A stretch of DNA of 31,393 nucleotides from Avoscillospira sp045530865 (GTDB taxonomy: Bacteria; Bacillota; Clostridia; Oscillospirales; Oscillospiraceae). Under the pieces are notes generated by a model. That model was given only the letters and a program-made list of their open reading frames with translations, was not told the DNA's origin and did no database searches. The position numbers and the translations under genes were made by a program. This document shows positions 1-8,767 of this stretch, piece by piece (the stretch's first letter is position 1; the number at the start of each line of letters is the position of its first letter). The stretch is taken from the NCBI GenBank assembly GCA_045530865.1, contig JAZSCX010000120.1:1-31393 (forward strand), written 5' to 3'.

Positions 1-78
1 ATTTTGCGACGGGACATGTAGGTTTAGCACCAAATGCGAAATTCAAATCCGGAGAAAACAATATTTTTCACAAACATA

Positions 79-165
79 AAGGCCTGCAAAAAGGTATAGA
101 TATGGTAAAAATCCTATTTGTTTACCACGGCAATATGTGAACACAGCCGATTTCCCTTAGAGCCG
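79..165 (+). pseudogene. Decayed 5' end of a low-molecular-weight protein tyrosine phosphatase gene
   Basis: Bases 79-139 align without gaps to 30551-30611, the ribosome binding site and start of the intact phosphatase gene, with 51 of 61 identical by eye. From the ATG at 102 the relic reads MVKILFVYHGNM and then a stop at 138. The intact copy reads MVKILFLCHGNICRSP. The catalytic cysteine of the P-loop is replaced by Tyr and the second Cys codon is a stop. In frame past the stop, a Pro-Ile pair still lines up with the SPI of the intact copy, then similarity fades. The piece cannot make an active phosphatase. It may be a relic of a second phosphatase gene, or one end of a duplication or insertion; the relic reading fits the mostly transition-type differences better. 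Confidence 0.6.
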
Positions 166-256
166 CAACGGTTTTCCGGCTTTTGTAATGAGAAATTCAC
201 ACCGCATTTACGCCAATGTGTCCATTTTACGCCGAAAGAGCCCCATATGACGCACC

Positions 257-281
257 GCCCCGGAGGTTTGACCTTCGGGGC
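257..281. repeat. GC-rich hairpin in the leader region
   Basis: GCCCCGGAGGT (257-267) pairs with ACCTTCGGGGC (271-281) over 11 positions with one G-T wobble and a three-base TTG loop. No T-run follows, so it is not a convincing intrinsic terminator as it stands. It lies about 60 bases upstream of the operon promoter and could be a degenerate terminator of an upstream transcript. Apart from this hairpin, the phosphatase relic and the promoter, I see nothing coding in 1-392. Confidence 0.5.
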
Positions 282-342
282 GTCGCTGTCCGTACATTTC
301 TCCGAATGCAGAATATTTGCCGTTTTTTCGTCCCGATAGCGG

Positions 343-371
343 TTTACAAAAGAGCTGAAATATACTATAAT
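343..371 (+). promoter_or_regulatory. Sigma-A-type promoter for the glycan operon
   Basis: TTTACA at 343-348 and TATAAT at 366-371 are separated by exactly 17 bases, a near-consensus housekeeping promoter. The predicted transcript start is near 378, giving a leader of about 57 bases to the preferred start at 435. No other promoter this good was noticed on the plus strand before 21256, so it may drive much of the operon; internal promoters were not searched exhaustively. Confidence 0.7.
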
Positions 372-434
372 TAATTAGTTAAAAGGGTTAATATGCCTTC
401 CTATACTCTTTACTTTCAGAACAGGAATTTGCTT

Positions 435-1568
435 ATGACGAAGTTACTTGTGGTTTTTGCCGCCGCTCTGGTTTTGGCCTATCTCTCCGAACAGAATACC
501 CGGGCCACCATCGCCGCCGGTTACCGCTATACCGTCTGGCACGATTGGGCCTATATCCTGCTGGTTACTATTCTCGTCCTTTTTGCGGGATTGAGAACGA
601 GCTATAATGATACCTGGAACTATATTACCGGCTTTAATAACTGTGCTGAATTTTCTGAATGGATCGCAAACCCGAAGAATCTGAATCCATTCATGAACCC
701 CTTGTTTTACGGATATCAAAGCTTCCTGAAAAGCTGGACTCATAACCCCTATCTGCTGATTTTTACAACCTCTCTGTTCTCACAAATTTGCTTAATTCGA
801 TTTATCAAACGCTATTCGCACTACTTTACGTTCAGCATATTTATCTACTTCACATTGGGAACATTTGTGTTCTCCCTTGCAGCCATCAAGCAAATCGTCG
901 CTATGGCAATTCTAACACTGGCCTTTCCTTGTCTGGAACGGAAGCAGTGGGTGCGCTACTATATAATCGTATTCGTTGCCATGCTTATTCACACCTACGC
1001 ACTTGCGTTTGCCGTGCTTCCCTTCTTTAGAGCAAAGCCTTGGAGCTTATTCACATTTCTGTTTATTGCTGTTGTGGCAGCGGTAATGATGACCTTCGAA
1101 GAAACCATTACTGCGTTTATGGAACAAGCAAACGATTTAGGAAAGACACTTGCTGATTTTGAGGTGTTTTCTGACACGACAATTAACATTTTCCGGCTTG
1201 CTGTATATGCGGTTCCTCCCTTAATAAGTCTAATCTTTAGAAGATGGGTATTACATGATACGAATGGGATGGCAAACACCCTCATTCACATGAGTATTAT
1301 CAGTTTGGCATTCATGACTATGGGTACCCAGGCCGGCGCCAATATGTTCGGTCGTATGGGAAACTATTTTGAGCTTGGAACGATCTGCTATCTGCCCACT
1401 ATGCTGGAAAAAACATTTGATGCACGCTCTTACCGATTAATTACAGTTATCGCATGCGTTTGCTTTATGGGCTTTTTCGTTTATGCAAATGCGATCAATT
1501 TGGACTTTGGAACACAGTACCAAGCTATGAGCCTTTGGGATTTCATTTCCAGATTGTTTGGTGCCTAA
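435..1568 (+). CDS. EpsG/Wzy-like polytopic membrane protein, probable glycan polymerase
   Basis: This 377-residue protein is almost wholly hydrophobic, with roughly ten predicted membrane helices. Its N-terminus (MTKLLVVFAAALVLAYLSEQ) and the following region with FAGLRTSYNDTWNY resemble the EpsG family, which is thought to polymerise exopolysaccharide repeat units at the membrane. I prefer the ATG at 435 because AGGAA lies seven bases upstream and EpsG proteins normally begin directly with the first helix. An in-frame ATG at 393 would add 14 mostly polar residues and has only a weak AAAGGG upstream. It is the first gene after the promoter at 343-371 and is followed 15 bases later by a glycosyltransferase. 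The family assignment rests on topology and N-terminal pattern, so a different O-antigen-ligase-like role is possible. Confidence 0.75.
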   Translation: MTKLLVVFAAALVLAYLSEQNTRATIAAGYRYTVWHDWAYILLVTILVLFAGLRTSYNDTWNYITGFNNCAEFSEWIANPKNLNPFMNPLFYGYQSFLKSWTHNPYLLIFTTSLFSQICLIRFIKRYSHYFTFSIFIYFTLGTFVFSLAAIKQIVAMAILTLAFPCLERKQWVRYYIIVFVAMLIHTYALAFAVLPFFRAKPWSLFTFLFIAVVAAVMMTFEETITAFMEQANDLGKTLADFEVFSDTTINIFRLAVYAVPPLISLIFRRWVLHDTNGMANTLIHMSIISLAFMTMGTQAGANMFGRMGNYFELGTICYLPTMLEKTFDARSYRLITVIACVCFMGFFVYANAINLDFGTQYQAMSLWDFISRLFGA

Positions 1569-1583
1569 CCGGGAGAAGTATTT

Positions 1584-2387
1584 ATGACACCTACCATTTC
1601 CATCATCTCCGGCATATACAACTGTGCCGACACCTTAGCGGAAGCCATAGAATCCATCCTCGCCCAGACTGTTACGGATTGGGAGTGGATCCTCTGCGAC
1701 GATGCTTCCGGCGACAATACATATGCTATCGCAAAAGCATACGCAGACAAATATCCCGGCAAGTTTATCCTCATCTGTAACGGGAGGAATATGGGCTTGA
1801 ATTATACCCTGAACCGCTGCCTGGAGCACGCAAAAGGCAAGTACATCGCCCGGATGGATGGTGACGACGTCTGCTCTCCCGAGCGTTTTGAAGAAGAGCT
1901 TCGCTGTCTGGAAGAAAACCCGGATATCGCCATTGTCAGCACCGATATGGAATTCTTTGACGAGACCGGAATCTGGGGCAGGATCAGCCATCCGGTGTTC
2001 CCGGAAAACAAGGATTTTCTCAACGGATCCCCTTTCTGCCATGCCCCCTGTATGGTGCGCAAAGAAGCCTATGATGCTGTAAATGGTTACTCTGTGGATC
2101 AGAGGCTTCTTCGTGTAGAGGATTATCATCTGTGGCTCAAGATGTACGCAAACGGCTTCAAAGGAAGAAACATTCCCAAGCCCCTCTACCAGATGCGGGA
2201 CGACCGCAATGCCTACAGCCGCCGCAAATTCCGCTATCGGCTGAATGAAGCCTATGTTCGCCTGCTGGTGGTCAAGGAGCTGAAACTTCCTTTCTATACC
2301 GCCATTTATGCCCTACGGCCCATTATCGTGGGTCTGCTGCCTAAAAAGCTCTACGACCTGTTGCACAAGAGACATCTGCGTCAATAA
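1584..2387 (+). CDS. Family 2 glycosyltransferase (GT-A fold)
   Basis: The protein has 267 residues. The N-terminal GT-A nucleotide-binding half starts with TISIISGIYNCADTLAEAI, followed by the acidic DD pair at residues 39-40 and the metal-binding DGDD at 92-95. HAPCMVRKEAY and VEDYHLWLKM match the acceptor-side region and catalytic-base ED motif of many GT2 enzymes. It should move a sugar from a nucleotide donor to the growing lipid-linked glycan on the inner membrane face. The C-terminal 30 residues are amphipathic and hydrophobic, suggesting membrane association. The start is supported by GGGAGAAG upstream. The sugar and linkage cannot be told from sequence. Confidence 0.9.
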   Translation: MTPTISIISGIYNCADTLAEAIESILAQTVTDWEWILCDDASGDNTYAIAKAYADKYPGKFILICNGRNMGLNYTLNRCLEHAKGKYIARMDGDDVCSPERFEEELRCLEENPDIAIVSTDMEFFDETGIWGRISHPVFPENKDFLNGSPFCHAPCMVRKEAYDAVNGYSVDQRLLRVEDYHLWLKMYANGFKGRNIPKPLYQMRDDRNAYSRRKFRYRLNEAYVRLLVVKELKLPFYTAIYALRPIIVGLLPKKLYDLLHKRHLRQ

Positions 2388-2412
2388 ATCTACCTTTCGG
2401 AGGATAGATACC

Positions 2413-3579
2413 TTGAAAAAGATAATCATCGTTGCCAATGCTTCCAAAGAGCATATCCGAAAATTCTGTATCCCCTTTATTGACCGTCTTCACGCAAACG
2501 GATGGACGGTGGACGTGGCCTGCCGGATGGATGTTCCGGTGCCCGAATGTGACACTGCCTATGACTTGCCCTGCGATAGAAACCCCTTCCGTGGGGGCCT
2601 TTTTAAGAGCGTCAGGACTTTGAGAGACATCTTGCGTAAGAATGAATACGACCTCCTTACCTGCAGTACTGTGGTGGGTGCAATGATTGCCCGTTTAGCT
2701 GCCGCATCCTTCCGGAAGAATGGGTTGAAAGTCATCTATATGTGCCATGGCATCCACTTCTTCCCGGGTGCATCCTTAAGCCGCTGGGCGATGGGATATC
2801 CCCTTGAAAAATTCCTGGCCCCGAAAACCGATGCCATCATCGTGACCAATGATCTGGATCTGGAACTGGCAAAAAAGTATCTGAAGAAAATTCCTGTTAT
2901 TGAGAAAAGTCACAGCATGGGTGTCAATTTACAGCGTTTCCGGGATGCCGTCCTTTCTGACAAGGAACGGGTCGAGCAGCGGAACGCGCTTGGCATTGCT
3001 CCGGATGACTTTGTGCTGGCCTATGTGGCTGAGATCATCGACAACAAGAATCAGATCATGCTGGTGAATGCCTTTGAGATCATCCGAAAGGCCGTTCCCA
3101 ATGCCAAGCTGGTTCTGATTGGTCCGGAGCATGATGACGGCGAGCTGCGCAGGCTGGTGGATAGCAAGGATCTTCAGAAGGATATTCTGTTCCTGGGCTG
3201 GCGAAGCGATGTGCCGCAGCTTTTGCATCTTGCCGACGTTTATGTGGCTTCCAGCAAGTCCGAAGGCCTCGGTCTTAACCTGATTGAAGCCATGGCCTGC
3301 GATATCCCGGTGGTTGCCACCAGGAACCGCGGCCATCTGGAGATCGTCAAACACGAGCAGAATGGTTTCCTTGTGGATATCAACGATTGCGAATCCATGG
3401 CCAAGTATGTACTGCAGCTTCACGGCGATGCCGCGCTGAGAACGAAAATCACAGCGCAGGCGCAGCTGGATATTGAACCCTTCGGCACTGAAGCTGCCAT
3501 GAAAGAACTGGTTGAAATGGTAATCCGCCACGCAAGAAAGCGAAATTCGTATGAAGAAGATTTTGTTTTTGATCCATGA
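2413..3579 (+). CDS. Family 4 glycosyltransferase (GT-B fold)
   Basis: The reading frame opens earlier, inside the previous gene, but a TTG at 2413 preceded by CGGAGGA at 2398-2404 is the natural start. It yields a 388-residue protein that begins KKIIIVANASKEHIRKF. The C-terminal half carries the GT4 donor-binding pattern: LAYVAEIIDNKNQIMLVNAF, then LVLIGPEHDDGEL, then SEGLGLNLIEAMACDIPVV with the E-x7-E pair. The N-terminal half has CHGIHFF, as in GT4 enzymes of capsule and exopolysaccharide loci. It overlaps the next gene by 29 bases, which suggests coupled translation. Donor and acceptor are unknown. Confidence 0.88.
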   Translation: MKKIIIVANASKEHIRKFCIPFIDRLHANGWTVDVACRMDVPVPECDTAYDLPCDRNPFRGGLFKSVRTLRDILRKNEYDLLTCSTVVGAMIARLAAASFRKNGLKVIYMCHGIHFFPGASLSRWAMGYPLEKFLAPKTDAIIVTNDLDLELAKKYLKKIPVIEKSHSMGVNLQRFRDAVLSDKERVEQRNALGIAPDDFVLAYVAEIIDNKNQIMLVNAFEIIRKAVPNAKLVLIGPEHDDGELRRLVDSKDLQKDILFLGWRSDVPQLLHLADVYVASSKSEGLGLNLIEAMACDIPVVATRNRGHLEIVKHEQNGFLVDINDCESMAKYVLQLHGDAALRTKITAQAQLDIEPFGTEAAMKELVEMVIRHARKRNSYEEDFVFDP

Positions 3580-4654
3580 TCTGGGCCACGGCGGCGCCGA
3601 AAAGGTACTGGTCAATCTGGTCAACAACATGGATCCTGAACAATTTGATATTACTGTCATGGCCCTCTTTGGCGGCGGTGTGAATGAGCAGTTTCTAAAG
3701 CCACACATTCGATACCAAAATGTTTTCAATAAGCCCTTCCCCGGCAACAGCCACGTTATGAAGCTGTTTTCTCCGGAACAGCTGCACAAGTGGTTCATCA
3801 AGGACCATTATGACATTGAGATTGCCTATCTGGAGGGTCCAGATTCCCGAATTATCAGCGGCTGTCCGAATAAGGATACCAAGCTGATTTCCTGGATCCA
3901 CTGCACTATGAAATCCTCTGACGATGTTGCCCGCGGCTTCCGCTCCGCAGAAGAAGCAGCGCAGTGCTACGGTAAGATGGATGCCATGGTGTTCGTCAGT
4001 GAGACGAATCGGGATGCATTCCTGGCTATTTGTCCCTATAGCGGCCGGACAGAGGTTCTGTACAATACCAACGAAACCAACGAAATCCTTGCCCTGGCTC
4101 AGGAAGATGCTGAGTTGCCGACAGATACCTTCTGTTGGTGCGGTGTGGGAAAAGTAGTGCCTGTCAAAGGTTTCGACCGCATGATCCGCATCCAGAAGCG
4201 GTTGATTGACGAGGGCTACAATACCCATCTATGTATCCTCGGTGAAGGCGTTCAGAAGGCCGAACTGGAAAAACTCGTTGTGGACTGCGGTGCTACGGAT
4301 AGCGTGACCTTCCTGGGATACCAGACCAACCCTTACAAATATGTAGCCAAATGCGACTTATTTGTCTGCGCAAGCCACTCAGAGGGCTTCTCAACTGCAG
4401 CAACCGAGGCCTTGATCGTTGGCACACCAGTGGTCACCACCCTGGTCTCCGGCATGAAGGAAATGCTGGGAGAGAATGATGAGTGGGGCATCGTCACAGG
4501 AAACGACGAGGAGGCCCTCTATCTGGGCATCAAGCGAGTTTTGGATGACCCGGAAGTCCTGGCTCATTATACAGAAAAAGCTGCCCAGCGCGGCAAAATG
4601 TTCAGCACAGAGAATACTGTGTGTGCAGTAGAAAACTACTTACTGTCCATTTAA
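3551..4654 (+). CDS. Family 4 glycosyltransferase (GT-B fold)
   Basis: A 367-residue protein starting MKKILFLIHDLGHGGAEKVL, where the GGAE turn is the usual acceptor-side loop of GT4 enzymes. The donor half shows VGKVVPVKGFDRMIRIQKRL, LCILGEGVQKAELEKL and SEGFSTAATEALIVGTPVV with the E-x7-E arrangement. It lies in the same family as the preceding gene, but the two proteins differ clearly, so they are probably not a recent duplication. The gene starts inside the end of the previous one and ends 13 bases before the next. Its ribosome site is weak (AAGAAAGCG), fitting translation coupled to the upstream gene. Confidence 0.88.
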   Translation: MKKILFLIHDLGHGGAEKVLVNLVNNMDPEQFDITVMALFGGGVNEQFLKPHIRYQNVFNKPFPGNSHVMKLFSPEQLHKWFIKDHYDIEIAYLEGPDSRIISGCPNKDTKLISWIHCTMKSSDDVARGFRSAEEAAQCYGKMDAMVFVSETNRDAFLAICPYSGRTEVLYNTNETNEILALAQEDAELPTDTFCWCGVGKVVPVKGFDRMIRIQKRLIDEGYNTHLCILGEGVQKAELEKLVVDCGATDSVTFLGYQTNPYKYVAKCDLFVCASHSEGFSTAATEALIVGTPVVTTLVSGMKEMLGENDEWGIVTGNDEEALYLGIKRVLDDPEVLAHYTEKAAQRGKMFSTENTVCAVENYLLSI

Positions 4655-4667
4655 GGAGAAGTTTACA

Positions 4668-5651
4668 ATGACCATTGAGTATTCCGTAATTATCAGAACA
4701 ATCGGTAAAGCGGGGGAAAAATATCAGAATTTGCTTAATTCTATATCTGCGCTCATTCCTCAGCCTAAGGAGGTCATTGTTGTCCTTCCGGAAGGTTATG
4801 ACGAACCTACCGAAAAGTTGGGATGGGAAACATTTTATTACTCTCCCAAGGGAATGGTTGCGCAGAGAATGTACGGTGTGGCGCAGTGCAAATCGCCGTA
4901 CGCACTGATACTTGATGACGACATTTCCTTTGGGGCAGACTTTGTGCAGAAACTGCACGAGCCCATCGCGTTGGGTCTTGCTGGACTTTCTTCCGGTCCG
5001 CTGTATTCTTTTCTGCCTGAAAAAGGCATCCGCGCTGCTGTAAACACACTCAGCGGCGCCGCTGCTCCCACGATCTTTCATAAAGATCGGTACGTTTCTG
5101 TGCTGAGAACAGCGGGATACTCATATAACCGTTATCTGCAGCCGGGAAAAAAACGATTTTATGAATCTCAATCCCTGGCAGGAACCTGTTTCTATGCAGA
5201 TATTGCCATGCTGAAAAGCGTGGGCTTTGAAGAAGAAAAATGGATCGATGCGAACGGCTATTCTGCCTACGAGGATCAGACCATGTTCTACAAGGCATGG
5301 CTGCGAGGAATTCGTACCGTCGTGGTTGCGGATGCCCACTATGTGCATCAAGATGCGAAAACATCCACCAGAAACAACAAGCCGGTTGTTATGCGCTGTT
5401 TAATCATTAACCGTATCATTTTCTGGCACCGTTTTATTTATCGCATCGAGAAAACAACCTTTGCAAAAGCATGGGCAAGACTGGCCTTCTCATACCGAAT
5501 GGTTTGGCTCAGATTGTGGGCATATATCGATCTTTTCAGAGGCAGATACACCAAGGAAGACGTTCAGCTTGTGTTCCAGGCCATCGAAGACGGTTGGGAA
5601 TATGTCAAGACTGCAGAATACCTGGCGCTTCCCACTGTTTATAAGGAGTAA
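4668..5651 (+). CDS. GT-A-type (family 2-like) glycosyltransferase
   Basis: A 327-residue protein with a GT-A start (MTIEYSVIIRTIGKAGEKY) and the metal-binding DDD at residues 83-85 in LILDDDISFG. A later YEDQTMFYKAWLRG matches the ED motif that supplies the base in many inverting GT2 enzymes. The block between them is less typical than in its neighbours, and the nucleotide-binding acidic pair usually seen near residue 40 is replaced by a hydrophobic run ending PEGYDEP. AAGGAGAAG upstream supports the start. It ends two bases before the next gene. Donor specificity cannot be inferred. Confidence 0.82.
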   Translation: MTIEYSVIIRTIGKAGEKYQNLLNSISALIPQPKEVIVVLPEGYDEPTEKLGWETFYYSPKGMVAQRMYGVAQCKSPYALILDDDISFGADFVQKLHEPIALGLAGLSSGPLYSFLPEKGIRAAVNTLSGAAAPTIFHKDRYVSVLRTAGYSYNRYLQPGKKRFYESQSLAGTCFYADIAMLKSVGFEEEKWIDANGYSAYEDQTMFYKAWLRGIRTVVVADAHYVHQDAKTSTRNNKPVVMRCLIINRIIFWHRFIYRIEKTTFAKAWARLAFSYRMVWLRLWAYIDLFRGRYTKEDVQLVFQAIEDGWEYVKTAEYLALPTVYKE

Positions 5652-5653
5652 TC

Positions 5654-6628
5654 ATGAAAATATCTGTAGTTGTCCCGGTATATAACTGCGCTCCTTATGT
5701 TGAGCGTTGCATCCGCAGCATCTTAGCACAGACACATACCAAGCTTGAAATCATCTGTGTCAATGATGGTTCAACTGATGATAGCGGGACAATTCTGGAT
5801 AAACTTGCTTGTGAAGATACAAGAGTCCGTGTCATTCATCAAAAAAATGCCGGTGCTTCTGCTGCAAGAAATACCGGCATTGACGCAGCTACCGGCGAAC
5901 TAATCACATTTGTCGACAGTGATGATGCGATTGAACCGGATATGTATGAAACCCTGTTGCCCTACTTTGCGGATGAAAGCATCGACATTGTCCACTGTGG
6001 ATATAAACGCATCTGTCTGGATGGTTCTGTCAAGGATGTAAATGGCACTGGCAAAGTGGTGCGACAGAACAACTTTGAAGCTGCTGAGTGTTTGCTGTCC
6101 GGCAGATTATTTGTAGGTAGCCTTTGGAACAAAGTCTACCGTGCACACCTTTTCGAAGCTGTTCGATTGGACACTTCAATAGCGATTAATGAAGATGTTC
6201 TTGCGAATGCTGAGAGTTTCGCTAAAGCCAATGAGTTGGTATACCTGGATGTAGGTAAGTATTTGATGTATGAGAGAAAGGGTTCCGCAACCTCCGGAAC
6301 CAAGCAACACAAGATTCTGACTGACTGCGTTGCTGCTGCAGAAAAAATGCTTCAGGTATACAGAGATACTCCTGCTGAACAAGCCGCTGAAGAAAGAGTT
6401 TTGAATACACAAATTGGTTTGTATCGTTGGTATGTGATGAACTCAAGCACAGACAGCCGCCGAAATCGTAAAGATTCGGCAAAGAAAATAGAACTAATTT
6501 TGAAAAACAGATCAAGCATTCCACCTCGCCAGCGCATTAATTTTGCGTTGATGCGTTGTGTGCCAGTTTTATATAAGTTGGCATATGAAGTTTATGATAA
6601 AGTACGGACGCCTAATTGGGATGTATAG
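5654..6628 (+). CDS. Family 2 glycosyltransferase
   Basis: A textbook GT2 of 324 residues: MKISVVVPVYNCAPYVERCI, CVNDGSTDDS around residue 36, ARNTGIDAATGELITF, and the metal-binding DSDD at 88-91. SLWNKVYRAHLF and INEDVLANAESF match the acceptor and base regions of EpsJ/EpsH-like enzymes. Base composition turns more AT-rich in the second half. It starts after AAGGAG at the end of the previous gene and is followed by a 23-base gap. Confidence 0.9.
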   Translation: MKISVVVPVYNCAPYVERCIRSILAQTHTKLEIICVNDGSTDDSGTILDKLACEDTRVRVIHQKNAGASAARNTGIDAATGELITFVDSDDAIEPDMYETLLPYFADESIDIVHCGYKRICLDGSVKDVNGTGKVVRQNNFEAAECLLSGRLFVGSLWNKVYRAHLFEAVRLDTSIAINEDVLANAESFAKANELVYLDVGKYLMYERKGSATSGTKQHKILTDCVAAAEKMLQVYRDTPAEQAAEERVLNTQIGLYRWYVMNSSTDSRRNRKDSAKKIELILKNRSSIPPRQRINFALMRCVPVLYKLAYEVYDKVRTPNWDV

Positions 6629-6651
6629 CACTGATGGTATGGTGATCGATA

Positions 6652-7791
6652 ATGACGAAAATTCTCTATATGACCATGCTTTGGGTCCACGGCGGAATTG
6701 AAAAGTACATGCTAAATATTTTCGATAACATTGATCGTACTAAGTACACTTTTGATGTTGCTCTTCCTGGACACTTCATACAGCAAAATGAGGATGCGTT
6801 AATCGAAAGAGATATCAAGGTAATTCATTATTCTGTATACAGCATAGCGCATCAGGTTAAAGAAATAAAGCGCATTCTAAATGAAGGCAATTACGATATT
6901 GTCCATGTCATGCAAAGCTACGTCACCTTGGAAACCTATTCTATTTTTGCGATGGTTGCCATAGCAGAACGAAAAAAACATCACTATAAAGTGATTTGTC
7001 ATGCACACGGAACGGAAGATAGAACCAAAAACATAACACCACTAAAAAAGACTTTACGTGCGATTTATCGAGGCTTGTTAAGAAAATGTTTCTCTAAAGC
7101 AGATATGCTGGTAGGATGTTCTCAAGAAGCTGGTGAGTTTCTTTATGGCAAAGGCCGCAACATCAACGTTTTGTATAATGGTATAGATATTAAAAGTTTT
7201 GCAAAAGAATATTCTGATGTTGAATTGCTCGAATTAAAGAACCGCTATAAGTTTAAAGACGCGAGCCCTCGGTTTGTTACCGTGGCAAGAATGACAGATC
7301 AGAAAAATCCGCTATTTTTGCTGGACGTTGTAACGCACCTGTGCAAATATTACCCCTGCCTCAAGTTTACGTGGGTAGGAGATGGAGAACTTCGAGGAAA
7401 TATTGAACGACATATTGAAGCTAAGGGCATTTCTGATTGGATTCAACTTGTGGGAACGCAAAATAATGTAGCTGAGGTTTTAGCTTACAATGACTATTTT
7501 TTGCTTCCATCAAAATTAGAAGGTGCCCCGCTTGTCCTTATAGAGGCACAGGCTGCTGGATTAAGGTGTTTTGTCTCAGATAACGTTCCTAAAATTATTG
7601 ATTGCGGTGGCGTATCATTTATTTCTTTAGCAAAAAATGCGGAAGAGTGGGCAGCAGAAATCCACCGACAGATTGAGTGCAAACCCAGCGCAATGATAGA
7701 TGCAGAACTGCTCAAGCGATTCGATATCAATGAAACTGTTAAAGAACTTAGTGATGTATATAGTAGATTGGCGGGAAGTAAGGATGGATAA
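6652..7791 (+). CDS. Family 4 glycosyltransferase, EpsF-like
   Basis: A 379-residue GT-B enzyme beginning MTKILYMTMLWVHGGIEKYM, with CHAHGTED as the acceptor-domain motif and VGCSQEAGEFLYG and VLYNGIDIKSF at the domain junction. The donor domain has RMTDQKNPLFLLDVV, WVGDGELRGNIE and LEGAPLVLIEAQAAGLRCF with the E-x7-E pair. This resembles the EpsF-type transferases of Firmicute exopolysaccharide operons. The gene is distinctly AT-richer than the blocks at 8768-12363 and 13387-14990, which suggests a different origin. It overlaps the next gene by eight bases. Confidence 0.88.
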   Translation: MTKILYMTMLWVHGGIEKYMLNIFDNIDRTKYTFDVALPGHFIQQNEDALIERDIKVIHYSVYSIAHQVKEIKRILNEGNYDIVHVMQSYVTLETYSIFAMVAIAERKKHHYKVICHAHGTEDRTKNITPLKKTLRAIYRGLLRKCFSKADMLVGCSQEAGEFLYGKGRNINVLYNGIDIKSFAKEYSDVELLELKNRYKFKDASPRFVTVARMTDQKNPLFLLDVVTHLCKYYPCLKFTWVGDGELRGNIERHIEAKGISDWIQLVGTQNNVAEVLAYNDYFLLPSKLEGAPLVLIEAQAAGLRCFVSDNVPKIIDCGGVSFISLAKNAEEWAAEIHRQIECKPSAMIDAELLKRFDINETVKELSDVYSRLAGSKDG

Positions 7792-8743
7792 CAATATTCT
7801 AGTCAGCATTATCGTCCCGGTATACAAAGCTGAAAAATATCTGGATGAATGCATATCATCACTGGTGAATCAGACATATACAAGTCTGGAAATTATCTTG
7901 GTAGATGACGGATCACCAGATGCTTCTCCAACAATTATGGACAATTGGGCGAAGAAGGATCCCCGCATCAAGGTGATTCACAAGGATAACGAAGGCGTAT
8001 CGGCAACACGGAATATCGGCATTGATTGTGCAACAGGCGACTTTATTTTGTTTGTAGATGCAGATGATTATGTATCCACTCAACTGGTCGAAAAACTGAT
8101 GCATCACAGAGTCAAAGGCACATTACCTGTCTGCGGGATAATTAGATTCACAGCAGAAAAACAAATAACCGACGAAAGCAAAGACGAACATGTTGTTCGT
8201 TCTAATAATCTGATAAAACATCGCGGCGGATTATTTGCTGTAGGGATTCTGTATGACCGCTCAGTAATTGAGAAATTACAGCTTCGCTTCGACGCAGAAA
8301 TTGGCAATTTGGAAGACTCTGTATGGAATTGTGAATATCTTTGCTATATGCCAGATGTGACCTATATTGATAGCCCAATGTATTACTACCGCGTCAATCC
8401 AACATCCATTACAAGGGGATGCAGGGATAGAAAATGGCAGATATCCTGCTGGCTCAAAGCCAGAAAATCCATAATGAATTATTTCTCCAGCCAGCCTTTA
8501 TCATCAGTTCAACGTAAGTATGCAGCAAAATCATTTCGGTACTGTCAAAATAACATCCACGCTGAGTGTGTGGCCGGCAACCTCTCCTATGCAGAATTGC
8601 ATGCTATGGAATGCGAACCTTCTGCATTGTTCGACCAGAAGCTCGTGCCCGCGCCAGAGAGACTCATGAGGAATCTCTTCCCCAAGCTGTATTATGGTAT
8701 CTATGCACTTATGCTGCGCACGAAAAATGCTATTCGCAAGTGA
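7784..8743 (+). CDS. Family 2 glycosyltransferase
   Basis: A 319-residue GT2. The frame is open from 7700, but ATG 7784 is preceded by GGGAAGTAAGG and places the canonical ILVSIIVPVYKAEKYLDECI at the N-terminus, so it is the likely start. The nucleotide-binding DDGSPDAS lies near residues 41-48 and the metal-binding DADD at 92-95. GNLEDSVWNCEYL carries the ED motif. The first eight bases overlap the stop of the preceding gene, a sign of translational coupling. Sugar specificity is unknown. Confidence 0.9.
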   Translation: MDNNILVSIIVPVYKAEKYLDECISSLVNQTYTSLEIILVDDGSPDASPTIMDNWAKKDPRIKVIHKDNEGVSATRNIGIDCATGDFILFVDADDYVSTQLVEKLMHHRVKGTLPVCGIIRFTAEKQITDESKDEHVVRSNNLIKHRGGLFAVGILYDRSVIEKLQLRFDAEIGNLEDSVWNCEYLCYMPDVTYIDSPMYYYRVNPTSITRGCRDRKWQISCWLKARKSIMNYFSSQPLSSVQRKYAAKSFRYCQNNIHAECVAGNLSYAELHAMECEPSALFDQKLVPAPERLMRNLFPKLYYGIYALMLRTKNAIRK

Positions 8744-8767
8744 GCGGATCGCTTCCGAGGAATAAAT

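Noticed and set aside
118..339. A 73-codon plus-strand frame at the left edge
   Set aside because: It starts inside the phosphatase relic without a ribosome site, runs through the GC-rich hairpin, and has a composition unlike a real protein.
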